This document shows, in pieces, positions 1 to 9,440 of a stretch of 64,000 nucleotides of DNA. How positions within the stretch are numbered: the stretch's first letter is position 1; every line of letters starts with the position of its first letter. Below the pieces are notes generated by a model that ran no database searches, was not told the DNA's origin, and saw only the letters and a list, made by a program, of their open reading frames with translations. A program made the position numbers and the translations under genes. Origin of the DNA: Brasilonema sennae CENA114 (GTDB lineage Bacteria > Cyanobacteriota > Cyanobacteriia > Cyanobacteriales > Nostocaceae); contig NZ_CP030118.1 in the NCBI RefSeq assembly GCF_006968745.1, positions 6,406,284 through 6,470,283 of the forward strand. Reading direction: 5' to 3'.

Positions 1-906
1 AACAGAATCTAGTTGTGGTATTGCTCCCAGCATTTTTAATAGTTCGTCTAATTCCTTAACAATCGGAGTCGCGCCTTGGCTAAGCAGTTTTAAACACCCT
101 TGCGATGAGTGATCATCCAGTCTTCCAGGAAGTGCATAGACATCTCGCCCAAAATCATTTGCGTAACTTGCAGTAATCAAAGCACCTGATTTGATCGGTG
201 CTTCCATCACCAGCACAGCACGACTTAAACCTGCGATAATTCTGTTGCGACGAGGAAAATGGGTGCGATCAGGTGGTGTCTTTGCTGGATACTCACTTAC
301 AACCAAGCCTGCAGTCAAAATCTGTTTGTAGAGTTCGATATTTTTAGATGGATAGACAACATCTACACCTGTACCTAAAACTGCGATTGTGCGTCCTCCA
401 GCTTTCACAGTAGCGCCGTGACTTTCAGTATCAATTCCCTCTGCCAAACCAGAAACAACCGTGAACCCATTTTTTGCCAAAGCCGTACTAATTTGGCGAG
501 TCCATCGCATACCATACTCTGAGGGTTGGCGTGTCCCTACAATCCCGACGAGTTGTTTTTGTGCCAGATTTTCTTGCAAATCTATTTCACCACGATAGTA
601 CACAATCGGCGGTGGACTAGGTATTTCCAATAGTAAGCGAGGATAGTCTGCATCTGCTGGTGTCCAAAAATTCGGGTTTTGCTGTTGGTGTTGCTGCAAA
701 AATTGTTCAGGATGTAAACGAGAACGTTGTTGCACTACTTTTTGCAGCGTTTGAAAACCAAAACCTTCTACTTGTCCCAACTCTGTAGGTTTTGCGTCCC
801 AAGCTGCTGCCAGTGTACCAAAATGCTGCTGCAACCGTTGTAATAATATTGGACCAACTCCTGAAATTTGCGACCAAGCTAGCCAATATGCACGTTCTTG
901 TCCCAA
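1..906 (-). CDS. dprA: DNA-processing protein DprA, 3' end beyond window
   Basis: Reading the minus strand from about 906 down to the window edge gives roughly 300 residues of a DprA/Smf protein, which loads RecA on incoming single-stranded DNA during natural transformation. Visible are an N-terminal helix-hairpin-helix-like stretch (ERAYWLAWSQISGVGP), then the Rossmann-like core with VGTRQPSEYG, VVSGLAEGIDTESH, AVLGTGVDVVYP and FPRRNRIIAGLS, all typical of the family. The C-terminus lies outside the window. No ATG is available: the frame is open back to a TAA near 981, with TTG at 906 and TTG at 960 as candidate starts. I chose 906 because homologous proteins begin just before the ERAYWLAW motif. 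Identity is confident; the exact start is not. Confidence 0.88.
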   Translation of the reverse strand, partial: MGQERAYWLAWSQISGVGPILLQRLQQHFGTLAAAWDAKPTELGQVEGFGFQTLQKVVQQRSRLHPEQFLQQHQQQNPNFWTPADADYPRLLLEIPSPPPIVYYRGEIDLQENLAQKQLVGIVGTRQPSEYGMRWTRQISTALAKNGFTVVSGLAEGIDTESHGATVKAGGRTIAVLGTGVDVVYPSKNIELYKQILTAGLVVSEYPAKTPPDRTHFPRRNRIIAGLSRAVLVMEAPIKSGALITASYANDFGRDVYALPGRLDDHSSQGCLKLLSQGATPIVKELDELLKMLGAIPQLDSV

Positions 907-960
907 TTCCCCATCCTCAACAAGTCTACTGGGTTGATTATTCCCAGATTGGAGAAGCAA

Positions 961-1472
961 AGATACATTTAGGACTTACGCAAAAATGCGGCAATCACTT
1001 CCTGTCTTACTCCCATCAGGCGTGCAAGATTACCTATCTTCTTTGTGATTTTCTTGGCGTCCTTGGCGACGCCAGTCACCTAGGTCGGCGTTTAAGAAAA
1101 GAAACCCTTTTTTAGCTGACTCCGGGAAAATTTGAGTAACCTATTTTTTTAACTGTCTTAACTGTCTTAACTGTCCTTGTGTCTTTTTTTTATTCGTGTT
1201 AGTTTAATGACGTTTCCTACTTAAATATAATTTTTAAAAATCATTTTTTACATACATTTAGAAGACATCATTATTAACGAAAATATTGAATAAAAATCGG
1301 ATTTTTTTAATAAACTGAATGATACGAATTATAGGGCTGTAATAGGAGGTGTTACTTTAGTTATTCAAGCTAATGGTTTTAAAGTAAGAGTCAAAATTCA
1401 ACAACCTATAGTAAAAAATTAAAACATCAAAAGGAGAAGAATTCTAGGAGAAGTTAACTTAACAAAGAAAAC
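961..1472. other. intergenic, repeat debris and a possible gene remnant
   Basis: About 960-1110 carries the common cyanobacterial spacer motif 'cttggcgacgccagtc...cctaggtcggcg', which is seen again near 52160. The part from 1240 to 1420 is AT-rich and holds a short open stretch (about 1312-1420, plus strand) reading ...AVIGGVTLVIQANGFKVR..., closed upstream by a TAA and with no start codon. It could be the tail of a decayed gene. I cannot assign it. Confidence 0.4.
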
Positions 1473-1685
1473 ATGTTAAACCTTTCAGCCGTTTGTTATT
1501 GTAGTCAAGGTGTTAAAGAGTTAAACTGGAAATTGGAGAAATATCCTGAAAATCCAGTTGATTTCATAAAAGAATTATTGAATTTATCAGATGTCGATTT
1601 GTACTATTTGAAATGGGAAATTAAAAATTCTCCGCAAGAAAATATAAGAGAATCGCTTGGTGGTAGTGGAGGTTTGAGCGAGTAA
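1473..1685 (+). CDS. small hypothetical protein, 70 aa
   Basis: A 70-residue open frame starting with ATG. An AGGAG lies about 20 bases upstream (1447-1451), which is too far to be an ideal ribosome site. The protein has no signal peptide or membrane segment. It is acidic/amphipathic in the middle and ends in LGGSGGLSE. The glycine pairs vaguely recall double-glycine leader peptides, but here they sit at the very C-terminus with almost no core after them. I recognise no family. It may be a real small gene or a remnant together with the broken frame just upstream. Confidence 0.35.
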   Translation: MLNLSAVCYCSQGVKELNWKLEKYPENPVDFIKELLNLSDVDLYYLKWEIKNSPQENIRESLGGSGGLSE

Positions 1686-1784
1686 CTTTCCCTCACCTTC
1701 TATGCTCTTGTTACACTTTCAAAATTATGGGTTTGTTCAAGAGTTACCGAGACAAATAACGAGTTTGAAAACACGCCCTAGAGG

Positions 1785-1892
1785 GGATCAATCCCAATAC
1801 TTTTCGGTTAAAGGGCAAGGGGTAAAGGCAAAGGGGAAATAGCTTGGTTTTCATCCCTTTTCCCCTTAACAAAGAGGTATTGGGATCAATCC
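1785..1892. repeat. MITE-like element with ~16-bp inverted ends
   Basis: The left end GGATCAATCCCAATAC (1785-1800) matches the reverse complement of the right end (1877-1892) at 14 of 16 positions. Similarity continues inward as a GTTAAAGGG / GTTAAGGGG stretch. The interior is purine-rich (ggggtaaaggcaaagggg) and codes for nothing. The size (~108 bp) and structure fit a non-autonomous miniature element. It lies between the 70-aa frame and the tail of the kinase gene. Confidence 0.6.
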
Positions 1893-1909
1893 TTAACAGC
1901 AAGCGTATT

Positions 1910-4144
1910 TTATGGTGCTGTCTGTGTCGGTGTCGGTGTCGGTGTGAGTGTTGATGTTGGTGTTGGTGTTGGTGTTGGTGTTGATGTTGGTGTTGGTGTC
2001 TCTGTAGGCGTGGGTGTCGGTGTCTCTGTAGGCGTGAGTGTCGGTGTCTCTGTAGGCGTGGGTATCGGTGTTTCTGTAGGTGTGGGTGTCGGTGTTTCTG
2101 TAGGTGTGGGTGTTGGTGTAACGGTTTCTATAGGAGTTGGGGTAGGCGATGGAGGTGGAGCAGGATTTTCTGCTGTAATTGCAAGTGTATAATCTGATGT
2201 GTTTGACCCCGTCGCAACAATCACATATTCATAAAATCCGCTTTCTGGAAGTTGAACGGATAAACTACGTTGTGTTGAATCTTCCAAAAATGGCGATTTT
2301 CCACTGGGGGAATACACGGAAAGCAAAATTTTAGAATTCGCATTGAGCCTGACTCTCATCGATTGCTGTTCGTTAAGTTGGGCGATAAAAACTTTACCTT
2401 CTCCTGGTTTGAGAGTACCACTGACTCTGCTAGTAATAGCTCCTTTGTCAAAGGCTATTTTCTTGAAGGCACTGCCAGAAAGGATAGCATTGAGTTTGTC
2501 GCTGACAAAACCTTGCCAAACTTGTCCAATCGGCTGATCAATAAAATTCTTGCCGCGCTGTTGTGGAAATTGCCGATAAAATGCTGCATCTGCTAAATCA
2601 TATAAAGAACGACTACCAACGTTGATTTGGTTGACTTCGACTTTTGCGCGATCGCGTTCTGCTTGTCCAAAACTACCCAATTTTTGACGTGCATCTGAAC
2701 TCAAAACCGTGAGTTTTTCTAGCAGCTGTTCTGCTAAACTGTCCCATTGTGCCCGCAATTGTTCATCTTCTGGCTCATCTGTCAAAGTACGGTTGCGTAG
2801 AGTTGGATTTTTCTCCCAAAAAATTTGATTAACTAAGTTAGTAAAAAATTTATTGTCGATATTGAGTTGTTGACGGCGTTGATCTAATTTTTCCTTACGC
2901 TGTTGTTCTTGTAAGGAAAGTTTTGGATCGTTAGGCGACAGGGACGAAGAATCAAATAACTGATTTGCTCCCCACACACCCACACTCACTGCAGTAGCCA
3001 AAACCACGACTATGGCAATGATTTTACCAGGTGTCCACCAGCTGAGGGTGGGAGTAGGAGAGGGTGGGTTTGTGTAAGGTGACGATTCCTGTCGAGTGGG
3101 AGGAGTGGGAGTCGGGGATACAGCTAGAGTTTGTTGTGTTTGTGGTGGTGGTGAAATCGGAACAGGTTGCTGTGGAGAAGGATAGCTGACAGGTGATAAG
3201 TTTAGTGCTTGCAGAACTTGATTAGCGCTTTGATAGCGTTCTTTTGGTTTTGGCGATAGCATTTTATCCAACACCATCCCGAAACTCGGGCTGAGGTTAA
3301 CTTCTCGTCGCCATTGCCAGGTGAGGGTATACTCATCTATTAATTCTTGGGGTTGTTTACCTGTCAGCAAAACGAGTACTGTTGCGGCTAAAGCATACAA
3401 ATCACTATGAGGCTCTACTAACCCAGTCTGCATCTGTTCTGGAGGTGAGTATCCTATCTTACCCAATAGTGTTGGGAGTCCGTGAGAAACTGCACCAGGT
3501 TGATAATATTGCGAGACGACTGTTGCAGCGACTTGTTTAACTCCACCAAAATCGATTAATACTGGGAGTTGGTCAGTGTTGCGTAAAATTAAGTTGTCAG
3601 GAGAGATATCACGGTGAATCACTCCTATAGAATGGATGTATTGCAAAACAGGCAGAATTTGCTGCATGAGCAAACTGACTTCTGCTTCTGTAAATCGTAA
3701 ACCTTGCTGCTTCTTTGCATCAAACAAAGAGCCGTAAGTTTGCCCTTCTACAAAGTCTTGCACCAGAAACAGGTATTCCTTACCACCTAAGTTAATGCGC
3801 AAAAGTTCCCGGAAGCGGGGAATTTGCGGGTGTTGCAGCTTGTAGAGAACGCTGGCTTCTCGCTGAAACAGTTCTTCAGCTTTTTGTAAAACGTATGGTG
3901 TTTGAACTTGAGGGGAGAATTCCTTTAAAACACAAGGTTCGCGAAAGCGGTTAACATCCTCAGCTAAATAAGTACGTCCAAAACCTCCCTGTCCTAATTG
4001 ACGGACAATAAAGTAGCGTTCGCCCAAAGTTTGCCCATTTTGAATACCTTGACTCACTGGGTGATCCAAACTTTCGCCGCAGTGTAAACAAAAGCGACTA
4101 CCAGTTGGATTTTCGTGTCCTTTAGAGCAATAAACAGAATTCAT
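1910..4144 (-). CDS. zinc-ribbon Ser/Thr protein kinase with PPC-like domain and PT-repeat tail
   Basis: A 744-residue membrane kinase. Residues 1-30 form a C-x3-H-x8-C-x2-C zinc-ribbon-like motif. Residues ~42-310 are a eukaryote-type kinase domain with G-loop LGQGGFGRTYLAED, catalytic loop HRDISPDN (H177) and DFGG. A proline-rich linker follows, then one membrane helix (~375-395). The extracytoplasmic part shares a ~130-residue domain with the next kinase upstream. After that come a pre-peptidase C-terminal-like (PPC) beta domain (~590-665) and ~80 residues of PTPT/PTET repeats encoded by tandem DNA repeats. The usual lysine of HRDxKPxN is serine here. Substrate unknown. The paralogue at 4204-5907 lies 59 bp upstream in the same orientation, so the two are probably a tandem duplication. 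Confidence 0.85.
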   Translation of the reverse strand: MNSVYCSKGHENPTGSRFCLHCGESLDHPVSQGIQNGQTLGERYFIVRQLGQGGFGRTYLAEDVNRFREPCVLKEFSPQVQTPYVLQKAEELFQREASVLYKLQHPQIPRFRELLRINLGGKEYLFLVQDFVEGQTYGSLFDAKKQQGLRFTEAEVSLLMQQILPVLQYIHSIGVIHRDISPDNLILRNTDQLPVLIDFGGVKQVAATVVSQYYQPGAVSHGLPTLLGKIGYSPPEQMQTGLVEPHSDLYALAATVLVLLTGKQPQELIDEYTLTWQWRREVNLSPSFGMVLDKMLSPKPKERYQSANQVLQALNLSPVSYPSPQQPVPISPPPQTQQTLAVSPTPTPPTRQESSPYTNPPSPTPTLSWWTPGKIIAIVVVLATAVSVGVWGANQLFDSSSLSPNDPKLSLQEQQRKEKLDQRRQQLNIDNKFFTNLVNQIFWEKNPTLRNRTLTDEPEDEQLRAQWDSLAEQLLEKLTVLSSDARQKLGSFGQAERDRAKVEVNQINVGSRSLYDLADAAFYRQFPQQRGKNFIDQPIGQVWQGFVSDKLNAILSGSAFKKIAFDKGAITSRVSGTLKPGEGKVFIAQLNEQQSMRVRLNANSKILLSVYSPSGKSPFLEDSTQRSLSVQLPESGFYEYVIVATGSNTSDYTLAITAENPAPPPSPTPTPIETVTPTPTPTETPTPTPTETPIPTPTETPTLTPTETPTPTPTETPTPTSTPTPTPTPTSTLTPTPTPTQTAP

Positions 4145-4203
4145 AGTTATTAATCATGACTCATGAGTCATGACTCATAAGTCAGGTACTTTTGACTTTT
4201 ACT

Positions 4204-5907
4204 TTAATTCGCAGATTCTACTTTACTCACTTGGTCAGCAGCAAGTGCATACCATATTTGACCGAGTGTCTGTTTATCAAGTTTCTCATTATTGCGTCGC
4301 TCTCCCGGAAACAATCGGTCAAATTTTTTGTTTGTGTCTTTGTTGAGTTGGTCAATGGTATAGTTACCCAGTTGTCCTGCTTGTGCTTGTTGTCTCCAAT
4401 TGTCGTAATCTCGCGCAGTGTAGCTTCCCAGTTTCCGACGCGCTGATTTGCTGAGATTCGCTTGTTCTAGTTGATTTAACACATCTTGTGCGATCGCAAA
4501 CCATTCCTTTCGTAAAGCGTTATCTTCTGAGTTCCCCGTGAGAGTACGTCCTTTTGCATCCGGATTTTTAGTATAAAATTTTCGATCTACCATTTTTGTA
4601 AAAAAGACTTCTGGTATTTCTAGCTCCTGACGGCGACGGATAATTTGGTTACCGCGATTTTCTTGGCTTCTAGTAGTAGTTGGTTTTTCCGGAGGATTTG
4701 AACCTTTGGGGATTGTAGGTAATGATATTGTTGGTAGAGAAATAGATGTTACAGCGTGAAAAACTGCATTGACAACTGCCCAAGTCCCTGCTAGTGTCAA
4801 AACAATCACACTTGTGCTGATCAGACTGACTGCAAAAGGACGAAGCCAAACAGGCAGAGGTAACGCCTGAGCAGCCATTTGAGTGTTGTTATGGAACTTA
4901 CCAACAAGAGTTTTGACACGTTTACCGCCAGGAGCAGCGATCATCGTCTTGAGCTTAGTCATTTGAGTATTTATAGGTTTGGTAGCGCCCTTGTAAAACT
5001 GTAAATCTTTGAGAACATCGTCAGCTTTTTGGTAGCGATCGCTTGGTTTATATTCCACCATTCTTTTCAACACAGCTTCTATTTTGGGGCTGACTTTTAT
5101 TTGTTCTCCCCAACGCCAATTTCCCTGATAAGAATCATACAGTTTTTGTGGATCTTGACCAGTTAATAACACAAGCGCCGTCACAGCTAAAGAGTACAAA
5201 TCGCTACTGGGAAATGCTTTTCCCTGACGTAATTGCTCCTCTGGTGCGTAGCCCTTCTTACCCAAGATAGTCCGAATTCCACCGAGTTGCGTAAACCAAA
5301 AACCCTTAGAAGCTGGTAATTGCTTCACTCCACCAAAGTCAATCAGCACGGGTAATTGATCACTATGCCGCAAAATGATATTATCAGGAGAAAGATCACG
5401 GTGAACAACATTCACTCTGTGAATGTAAGACAAAACAGGCAACATTTGTTGCAGCAGTTTGACAACTTCTTCCTCACTAAAAGTTTGTCCCTGATTTATA
5501 CGGCTTTCTAACAAATCCCAGTAGTTGTCACCCTCTACATAGTCTTGCACCAAAAAGAAAAAATCTTTGTTACTCAACTGCACTTGTAGCGAGGCGTGGA
5601 AACGTGGAATTTGTGGGTGCTGTAGATTTTTGAGTACAGTCGCTTCTCGTTCAAACAGTTCTTTGGCTTTTTCTAAATCCTGTTCTTCAACTTGGGGTGC
5701 AAACTCCTTGAGCACGCACTTTTGTTGAGATTCATTTAAATCTTCAGCCAAATAAGTGCGTCCAAAGCCACCCTGTCCCAAATGACGTACAATCCGATAG
5801 CGGTTATCGACAACTTGCCCTACCGCCAGAGGTAACGGCTCCCCACACTGAGTGCAAAAGCGGTTCTTCTCGTTGTTTACGTGTTGTTTGCTGCAATAAA
5901 CATCCAT
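4204..5907 (-). CDS. zinc-ribbon Ser/Thr protein kinase, tandem paralogue
   Basis: A 567-residue kinase built like its downstream neighbour. It has an N-terminal C5-x3-H-x8-C-x2-C ribbon, a kinase domain (~35-310) with LGQGGFGRTYLAED, HRDLSPDN and VLIDFGGVKQ, a linker, a membrane helix at ~360-385 (SLISTSVIVLTLAGTWAVV), and the shared extracytoplasmic domain (RRQELEIPEVFFTKMV... to the C-terminus). It lacks the PPC domain and PT tail, so the two proteins differ mainly in their outer ends. The HRDxSPDN variant occurs here as well, which points to a family trait rather than a mutation. Start ATG at 5907. The gene is divergent from the adenylate-forming enzyme at 6116. Confidence 0.85.
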   Translation of the reverse strand: MDVYCSKQHVNNEKNRFCTQCGEPLPLAVGQVVDNRYRIVRHLGQGGFGRTYLAEDLNESQQKCVLKEFAPQVEEQDLEKAKELFEREATVLKNLQHPQIPRFHASLQVQLSNKDFFFLVQDYVEGDNYWDLLESRINQGQTFSEEEVVKLLQQMLPVLSYIHRVNVVHRDLSPDNIILRHSDQLPVLIDFGGVKQLPASKGFWFTQLGGIRTILGKKGYAPEEQLRQGKAFPSSDLYSLAVTALVLLTGQDPQKLYDSYQGNWRWGEQIKVSPKIEAVLKRMVEYKPSDRYQKADDVLKDLQFYKGATKPINTQMTKLKTMIAAPGGKRVKTLVGKFHNNTQMAAQALPLPVWLRPFAVSLISTSVIVLTLAGTWAVVNAVFHAVTSISLPTISLPTIPKGSNPPEKPTTTRSQENRGNQIIRRRQELEIPEVFFTKMVDRKFYTKNPDAKGRTLTGNSEDNALRKEWFAIAQDVLNQLEQANLSKSARRKLGSYTARDYDNWRQQAQAGQLGNYTIDQLNKDTNKKFDRLFPGERRNNEKLDKQTLGQIWYALAADQVSKVESAN

Positions 5908-6115
5908 GATGCTGAAGCATGAATAGAAGGTTTTTATAAGTTGCTACAAAACAGAAAGCCACAATTACGCATACTCTCTCTATATATTTTGCACTCCTTT
6001 GCTCAGGAGAATGAGAAAGAATGCAACAAAGGTTAAAATACTGACAGTAGGTAGCAGTGGTCTGAGTTTTACTTGGTGGGATGAACAATCGAAATTTTTT
6101 ACACAAACCAACGCC

Positions 6116-7624
6116 ATGAATTCGCAAGCACAACGCCAGCGGGCAATTAAAGCCTTTACAGATTTTTTACATACTCCCTTAGACACACTCCTACAACAGC
6201 ATATAAACACTGATACAACAGAGGCAGCTTTGGCGTTATTTCATGATATGGCTGCTAGTGTACCTGCTTACAAACATTTTTTAGCAAATCACGCAGTTAA
6301 TCCTGATGAATACCAAACCTTAGAAGATTTCCAAAGATTACCGCAACTCGTAAAAGAAAATTACCTGCAACGTTATCCTCTAGCTGAATTATGCCGCAAC
6401 GGACAGCTAGAAACATGCGACATGATAGCTGTTTCTTCTGGTTCCACAGGAAAACCAACATTTTGGCCTCGCTTTTTTGCAGATGAAATGCAAATTGCTA
6501 CCCGTTTTGAGCAGGTATTTCATGATAGTTTTCATGCAGATAGTAGACGAACTCTAGCTGTGATTTGTTTCAGTTTAGGTACCTGGGTAGGCGGAATGTT
6601 CACAACCAATTGCTGCCGCTATCTTGCCAGCAAAGGTTATCCGATTACTTTGGTAACTCCTGGTAATAATAAAGAAGAAATATTTCGAGTTGTTCAAGAA
6701 CTCGGTTCGGCTTTTGAGCAGGTTGTCTTATTAGGATATCCACCATTTCTCAAAGATATTATTGATACTGGAATTGCCCGTGGAATTGAATGGCAGCGAT
6801 ATCAGATAAAGTTGGTGATGGCGGGAGAAGTATTCAGCGAGGAATGGCGCAGTTTAGTGAGTGAAAGAGTTGGTTCCCAACATTGCTGCTACGACTCTGT
6901 CTCGCTTTATGGAACAGCAGATGCAGGTGTATTGGGTAACGAAACACCTTTGAGTATCTGCATTCGTCGTTTCTTAGCACAAAATCCAGAAGCGGCGCGT
7001 GCCTTGTTTGGGGAGTCTCGTTTACCCACACTGGTACAATATGATCCCATCAGCCGCTTTTTTGAAGTTATAGACGGCACGTTGCTATTTTCTGGAAATA
7101 ATGGCATTCCTCTGGTGCGTTACAACATCTTGGATACTGGAGGGATAATGAGTTATGATGCCATGCTCCAGTTTTTAGCAAAATGGGGCTTCAATCCAGT
7201 GGCGGAAATACAACAGATGGGTGGAAGAGGTGTTCGTGCGCTACCATTCGTCTATATTTTCGGACGCTCTAATTTTACAGTTTCTTACTTTGGAGCGAAT
7301 ATCTACCCAGAAAATGTGACGGTGGGATTAGAGCAACCAGTTATTAGAGAATGGGTGACAGGTAAATTCGTGTTGCAAGTGCAAGAAGATGCAGACAAGA
7401 ACCGATTTTTATCGGTGGTTGTGGAGTTAGCACCGAGAATGGAGGAAAGTGAAGAGAAAAGGGAGGCGATCGCATCTTCCATTCTCACCCAACTCCAGCG
7501 CCTCAATAGCGAATTTGCTAACTACGTTCCTCCAGAATACCAAATCCCGCGAGTTGCACTAGCTCCTACAGGCGATCCAGAATATTTCCCCGTTGGGGTG
7601 AAGCATCGCTATACCCGCAAGTAG
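6116..7624 (+). CDS. phenylacetate-CoA ligase (PaaK)-like adenylate-forming enzyme
   Basis: About 502 residues, resembling the PaaK / coenzyme F390 synthetase branch of the ANL superfamily, which activates a carboxylate as acyl-adenylate before thioester formation. Visible are the P-loop-like SSGSTGKPTFWPRF (~115 from the chosen start), the A5-like SLYGTADAGVLGNE, and GIPLVRYNILDTGG (A7/A8 region). The frame is open from TTG 5999 and ATG 6011 (AGGAGA directly abuts it). I chose ATG 6116 because MNSQAQRQRAIKAF starts a well-formed helix and the extension looks non-family. The acid substrate cannot be inferred; no CoA-pathway neighbours are present. It converges on the DUF2887 gene. Confidence 0.75.
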   Translation: MNSQAQRQRAIKAFTDFLHTPLDTLLQQHINTDTTEAALALFHDMAASVPAYKHFLANHAVNPDEYQTLEDFQRLPQLVKENYLQRYPLAELCRNGQLETCDMIAVSSGSTGKPTFWPRFFADEMQIATRFEQVFHDSFHADSRRTLAVICFSLGTWVGGMFTTNCCRYLASKGYPITLVTPGNNKEEIFRVVQELGSAFEQVVLLGYPPFLKDIIDTGIARGIEWQRYQIKLVMAGEVFSEEWRSLVSERVGSQHCCYDSVSLYGTADAGVLGNETPLSICIRRFLAQNPEAARALFGESRLPTLVQYDPISRFFEVIDGTLLFSGNNGIPLVRYNILDTGGIMSYDAMLQFLAKWGFNPVAEIQQMGGRGVRALPFVYIFGRSNFTVSYFGANIYPENVTVGLEQPVIREWVTGKFVLQVQEDADKNRFLSVVVELAPRMEESEEKREAIASSILTQLQRLNSEFANYVPPEYQIPRVALAPTGDPEYFPVGVKHRYTRK

Positions 7625-7635
7625 GAGAGAGTGTT

Positions 7636-8430
7636 CTATTCGCGGCTTTGTTCTTGGTTTGGTTTAGCTTTAGCAGCAACCAACCTAACTAACTCAACAT
7701 CCAACTTTAACGCATCAGCTATTTGTTCTACAGTTGCACCTAAAGTCAACATAAAAGGAATTGCTTCCAATTTACCTTCCTGCTTAGCTTCTTGATAAAC
7801 TTTAGTTTGCTTTAACTCGCTTAATCCCAACATTTGCTCTATCTCCTCCCGACTTTTCAAAGGGAATTTATAGACAATAATCGTTTCTATCAATTCGAGA
7901 AATTCCCGTTGGGTAATTTCATCAGCTATTTGTTGTTTAGCAAGGTTGATTAATTCCCTGGCTTTGGTAGCTGCGCCTGACTGTGGCTCTATAACCAGTT
8001 TAACTGTACCAATACCAATCGACTGTTCTGCTGCGGAGTCTAATTCATCAAGATAGATGCGGCTAACTCGCCCAGATGTGAGTAATTCAATATAGCGTTC
8101 TGTTTCTCCCACATCAAGACTGCGGCTTGGATAAACCACCGCCCCGCGCCAGTTGTTGGTAAGTTCGCTTCTATCCAAGTAAAGAAAGATTTCCGTAAAC
8201 AAGCGAGAGTAGAATTTTTTATCGGGCTGAAATTGGACTTCTACAAAGTAGATGGGGGATGATGGATTACTTTTGGGGAGAAACACGCCATCGATGCGGA
8301 AAGCAAGTTGTTTGACTTCGACGGATGAGAATTGGTAGGTGTCAGCGGTTTCGGGAGGTTGGTTGATGAGTTCAAAAAAAATGCTGGGGAAGCTTTGGAA
8401 TAGGCGGTAGAATATTGTGTCTGTTTTCAC
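7636..8430 (-). CDS. Rpn/DUF2887 family PD-(D/E)XK nuclease-like protein
   Basis: About 264 residues from GTG 8430 (MKTDTIFYRLFQSFPSIFFEL). This is the hallmark start of the cyanobacterial DUF2887/Rpn family, related to recombination-promoting nucleases. The core has RIDGVF...YFVEVQFQPD, a D...E-x-Q PD-(D/E)XK-type active-site pattern, then FLYLDRSEL and AVVYPSRSLD. The C-terminal half is helical (KQEGKLEAIPFMLTLG...), as usual in the family. The frame is open further upstream to 8610, but those 60 codons lie in a dispersed repeat, so I reject the longer start. Biochemical role in cyanobacteria is not established. Confidence 0.75.
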   Translation of the reverse strand: MKTDTIFYRLFQSFPSIFFELINQPPETADTYQFSSVEVKQLAFRIDGVFLPKSNPSSPIYFVEVQFQPDKKFYSRLFTEIFLYLDRSELTNNWRGAVVYPSRSLDVGETERYIELLTSGRVSRIYLDELDSAAEQSIGIGTVKLVIEPQSGAATKARELINLAKQQIADEITQREFLELIETIIVYKFPLKSREEIEQMLGLSELKQTKVYQEAKQEGKLEAIPFMLTLGATVEQIADALKLDVELVRLVAAKAKPNQEQSRE

Positions 8431-8504
8431 ACTGATTGATGGTGGGTTGGTGGCGTAAGTTTTGATTTTACTTGATTTCTTGTTCCCAGACCCCGGCTGG
8501 AAAT

Positions 8505-8600
8505 GCATACTGTGAGGTTCTACCTCACTATTCTTCTGGAGGCAGAACCTCTTGATGGGCCTTGCCATGCCGAGCATGGGAACGAGAGAATGAAGTTGTA
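8505..8600. repeat. dispersed palindromic spacer repeat (TGGGAACGAG type)
   Basis: Three imperfect palindromes follow one another: tgaggttctacctca, gaggcagaacctc and catgccgagcatg. They end in 'tgggaacgag'. This is a degenerate copy of a spacer repeat that I know to be abundant in Nostoc-type genomes. It supplies the spurious N-terminal extension of the DUF2887 frame. Confidence 0.6.
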
Positions 8601-8649
8601 AGTCAGGCATCCAACAATTTCCACTAACTCCCTCAAATTAAAGCCAAAA

Positions 8650-9271
8650 TTAAATATTATCCCGCACCCAATTTCTAAAAGCTTGAATTGCTTGGCTGCT
8701 ACCAACAACTTGACTCTGCTGGACGTATTGATTTACTAGCTCAATTATCGGAATCTCTGGAAATGTAGGACTAAAATTCGATTCTACATACTTTCCACTT
8801 TGCAAGACATTAATTTGTAACCCTTGTTTTCCATATCGCCAAAGTTCTGGTACTCCCAAAATTTGGTAATTCTCCAACTGCGTGCGGGAAGTTAAATCAA
8901 TTTCTATAGCTAAATCTGGGGGTGGATCGACACTCATATCGAGGCGATTTTTACCAATAACTGCCGCTTGATTTTGAATGTAAAAACAGGCATCCGGTTC
9001 GACTGCTTGAGTCATGCGTTCATTTTTCAAAGTTGTCGAACCCAACGACTCAAACGCAATTTGTCGTGCCTCCAATAAAATTTTTTTCTTTGGCTTTTTC
9101 ATGTTCGGGTAAAGGAACCATTATTTCTAAAAATCCATGACTATAAGAAAGTCTGGCTGCACGATGTTCTCCCAATTCCGCCAAAATACTTTCAAATTGC
9201 TGCCAACTAACGTCCTCAAGTAGTAGTTGCTGTCCCGGTTGAATCCTCAATTGTCTTAACTCTAATAGCAT
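8650..9271 (-). pseudogene. Uma2-family (DUF820) endonuclease gene, frameshifted
   Basis: Two overlapping minus frames together make one Uma2 protein (PD-(D/E)XK-like, very common in cyanobacteria). The upstream part (9271-9050) reads ...GEHRAARLSYSHGFLEIMVPLPEHEKAK. The downstream part (9102-8650) continues ILLEARQIAFESLGSTT...PPDLAIEIDLTSRT...LGVPELWRY. The switch lies in an A-rich run at about 9080-9100. The family normally has roughly eight to ten more residues there, so both a small deletion and a frame change seem to have occurred. The downstream half keeps the catalytic-type D...E-x-D pattern, but the protein cannot be made whole. A sequencing error would not explain the missing residues. 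Confidence 0.7.
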
Positions 9272-9350
9272 AAAGATTCATCCAACTCTTTTATTACAAT
9301 ATATCGATCTCGTTAGGAACATCGTTTGAGATAACAGGTTTCCCAATATG

Positions 9351-9389
9351 AAAAAACCCGTCCAAATCACTCTTGATACGGGTTTTTTG
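9351..9389. terminator. bidirectional intrinsic terminator
   Basis: AAAAAACCCGT (9351-9361) pairs with ACGGGTTTTTT (9378-9388) around a 16-base loop, giving a stem with T-runs on both strands. It lies 50 bp past the stop of the FAS1 gene on the minus strand and is its likely terminator. Confidence 0.75.
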
Positions 9390-9440
9390 AAATATTTATT
9401 TCAACCTAGTTTTGTTACATAATGCACCAGTGTCAAAAAC

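Noticed and set aside
1944..2192. Plus-strand frame of Val/Gly repeats opposite the kinase tail
   Set aside because: It is the exact antisense of the PT-repeat codons and has no ribosome site or folded sequence.
8431..8610. N-terminal extension of the DUF2887 gene
   Set aside because: It lies in a dispersed palindromic repeat, and the family start motif begins at GTG 8430.
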